Under the pieces are notes generated by a model. It was given only the letters and a program-made list of their open reading frames with translations. It made no database searches and had not been told where the DNA came from. Below are positions 63,875 to 64,000 of a stretch of 64,000 bases of DNA, piece by piece. Both the position numbers and the translations under genes were made by a program. The DNA comes from Lewinellaceae bacterium (GTDB lineage Bacteria > Bacteroidota > Bacteroidia > Chitinophagales > Saprospiraceae). Each line of letters begins with the position of its first letter. The stretch's first letter is position 1. The DNA is taken from the NCBI GenBank assembly GCA_016710765.1, contig JADJUJ010000006.1:186001-250000 (forward strand), in the 5' to 3' direction.

Positions 63875-64000
63875 CTAAGGGTTGATACCTGTCATCATTT
63901 CTCCTTCTGCCATACGATTTCGCTCGTCAAACATTTCGCGTCCTTCAATGAAGCACTCACCTCCTTGCGGAAAGCCTCCGTCGACACCACAGCGTCGATG
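63875..64000 (-). CDS. 3' end of a gene running off the right edge
   Basis: Stop TAG at 63875-63877. 41 codons are open to the window edge: CGVDGGFPQGGECFIEGRE, then MFDERNRMAEGEMMTGINP. It looks like protein (acidic, Met/Gly-rich end), but I recognise no family. Too short for more. Confidence 0.4.
   Translation of the reverse strand, partial: HRRCGVDGGFPQGGECFIEGREMFDERNRMAEGEMMTGINP

Noticed and set aside
1..64000. tRNA, rRNA, riboswitch or intact insertion sequence
   Set aside because: I looked through the intergenic gaps for cloverleaf, conserved rRNA or transposase sequence and saw none. Short or degenerate cases could be missed by eye.

Overview
The window looks like a chromosomal segment from an aerobic Bacteroidota bacterium, most likely of the Saprospiraceae or a close relative. 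The evidence is a type IX secretion/gliding core (PorP-like protein, GldK, GldL, GldM, GldN), cargo with type A-like and type B (gliding-associated) C-terminal sorting domains, a protein with many HYR repeats, DUF4199, DUF5723 and DUF3298 proteins, the futalosine-pathway enzyme MqnD, and many TAnnTTTG -7 promoter elements typical of Bacteroidota sigma factors. I saw no rRNA, tRNA, CRISPR array or intact insertion sequence.

Layout. 1-4 kb: acyl-CoA dehydrogenase (runs off the left edge), a secreted GDPD/PI-PLC-like phosphodiesterase and a type IX cargo protein. 4.2-7.5 kb: mfd. 7.5-11.1 kb: small lipoprotein, REP-like palindromes, Dabb protein and two tandem dicarboxylate/amino-acid:cation symporters, the second lacking 49 internal residues. 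11.3-18 kb: zinc metalloprotease, SurA/PpiD-like foldase, class-3 aldehyde dehydrogenase and ribosome hibernation factor. 18.3-21.7 kb: a metal-uptake-type locus (His/Cys-rich small protein, TonB receptor, lipoprotein). 21.7-25.1 kb: DUF3137, a ParA partner and a ParA ATPase, divergent from an S24/LexA-like repressor, with a probable operator between them. 25-30.5 kb: pseudouridine synthase, MqnD, a DUF3298 protein, an unknown helical protein and a lipoprotein. 30.6-33.3 kb: an AT-rich, decayed module flanked by a 133-bp direct repeat. 33.4-37.5 kb: alanine dehydrogenase, MscS channel and a YyaL/DUF255 protein. 37.5-43.6 kb: the T9SS core. 43.6-51.8 kb: Smr-domain protein, DUF5009 membrane acyltransferase, an isolated paaB-paaC pair next to inverted-repeat elements, an outer-membrane barrel, and a lipoprotein/DUF5723 pair. 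52.2-58.5 kb: a giant secreted HYR-repeat protein. 59-64 kb: MsbA-like ABC exporter, a MITE-like element, two DUF4199 membrane proteins, an alpha/beta hydrolase that lacks its nucleophile serine, an eRF1-like small protein and a gene end.

About twenty single-base frame disruptions, many in homopolymers, break otherwise well-conserved genes. The simplest explanation is residual indel error in a long-read assembly. I give the full extent of each affected gene and the position of the break. The 30.7-33 kb module is denser in breaks than the rest and may be truly decayed.

Functional theme: much of the window serves the cell envelope. It holds the T9SS motor and part of its outer-membrane apparatus, several likely cargo proteins, a periplasmic foldase, a TonB uptake system, an ABC exporter, a mechanosensitive channel and several lipoproteins. 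Housekeeping genes (mfd, mqnD, ald, hpf, RluA family) lie between them.
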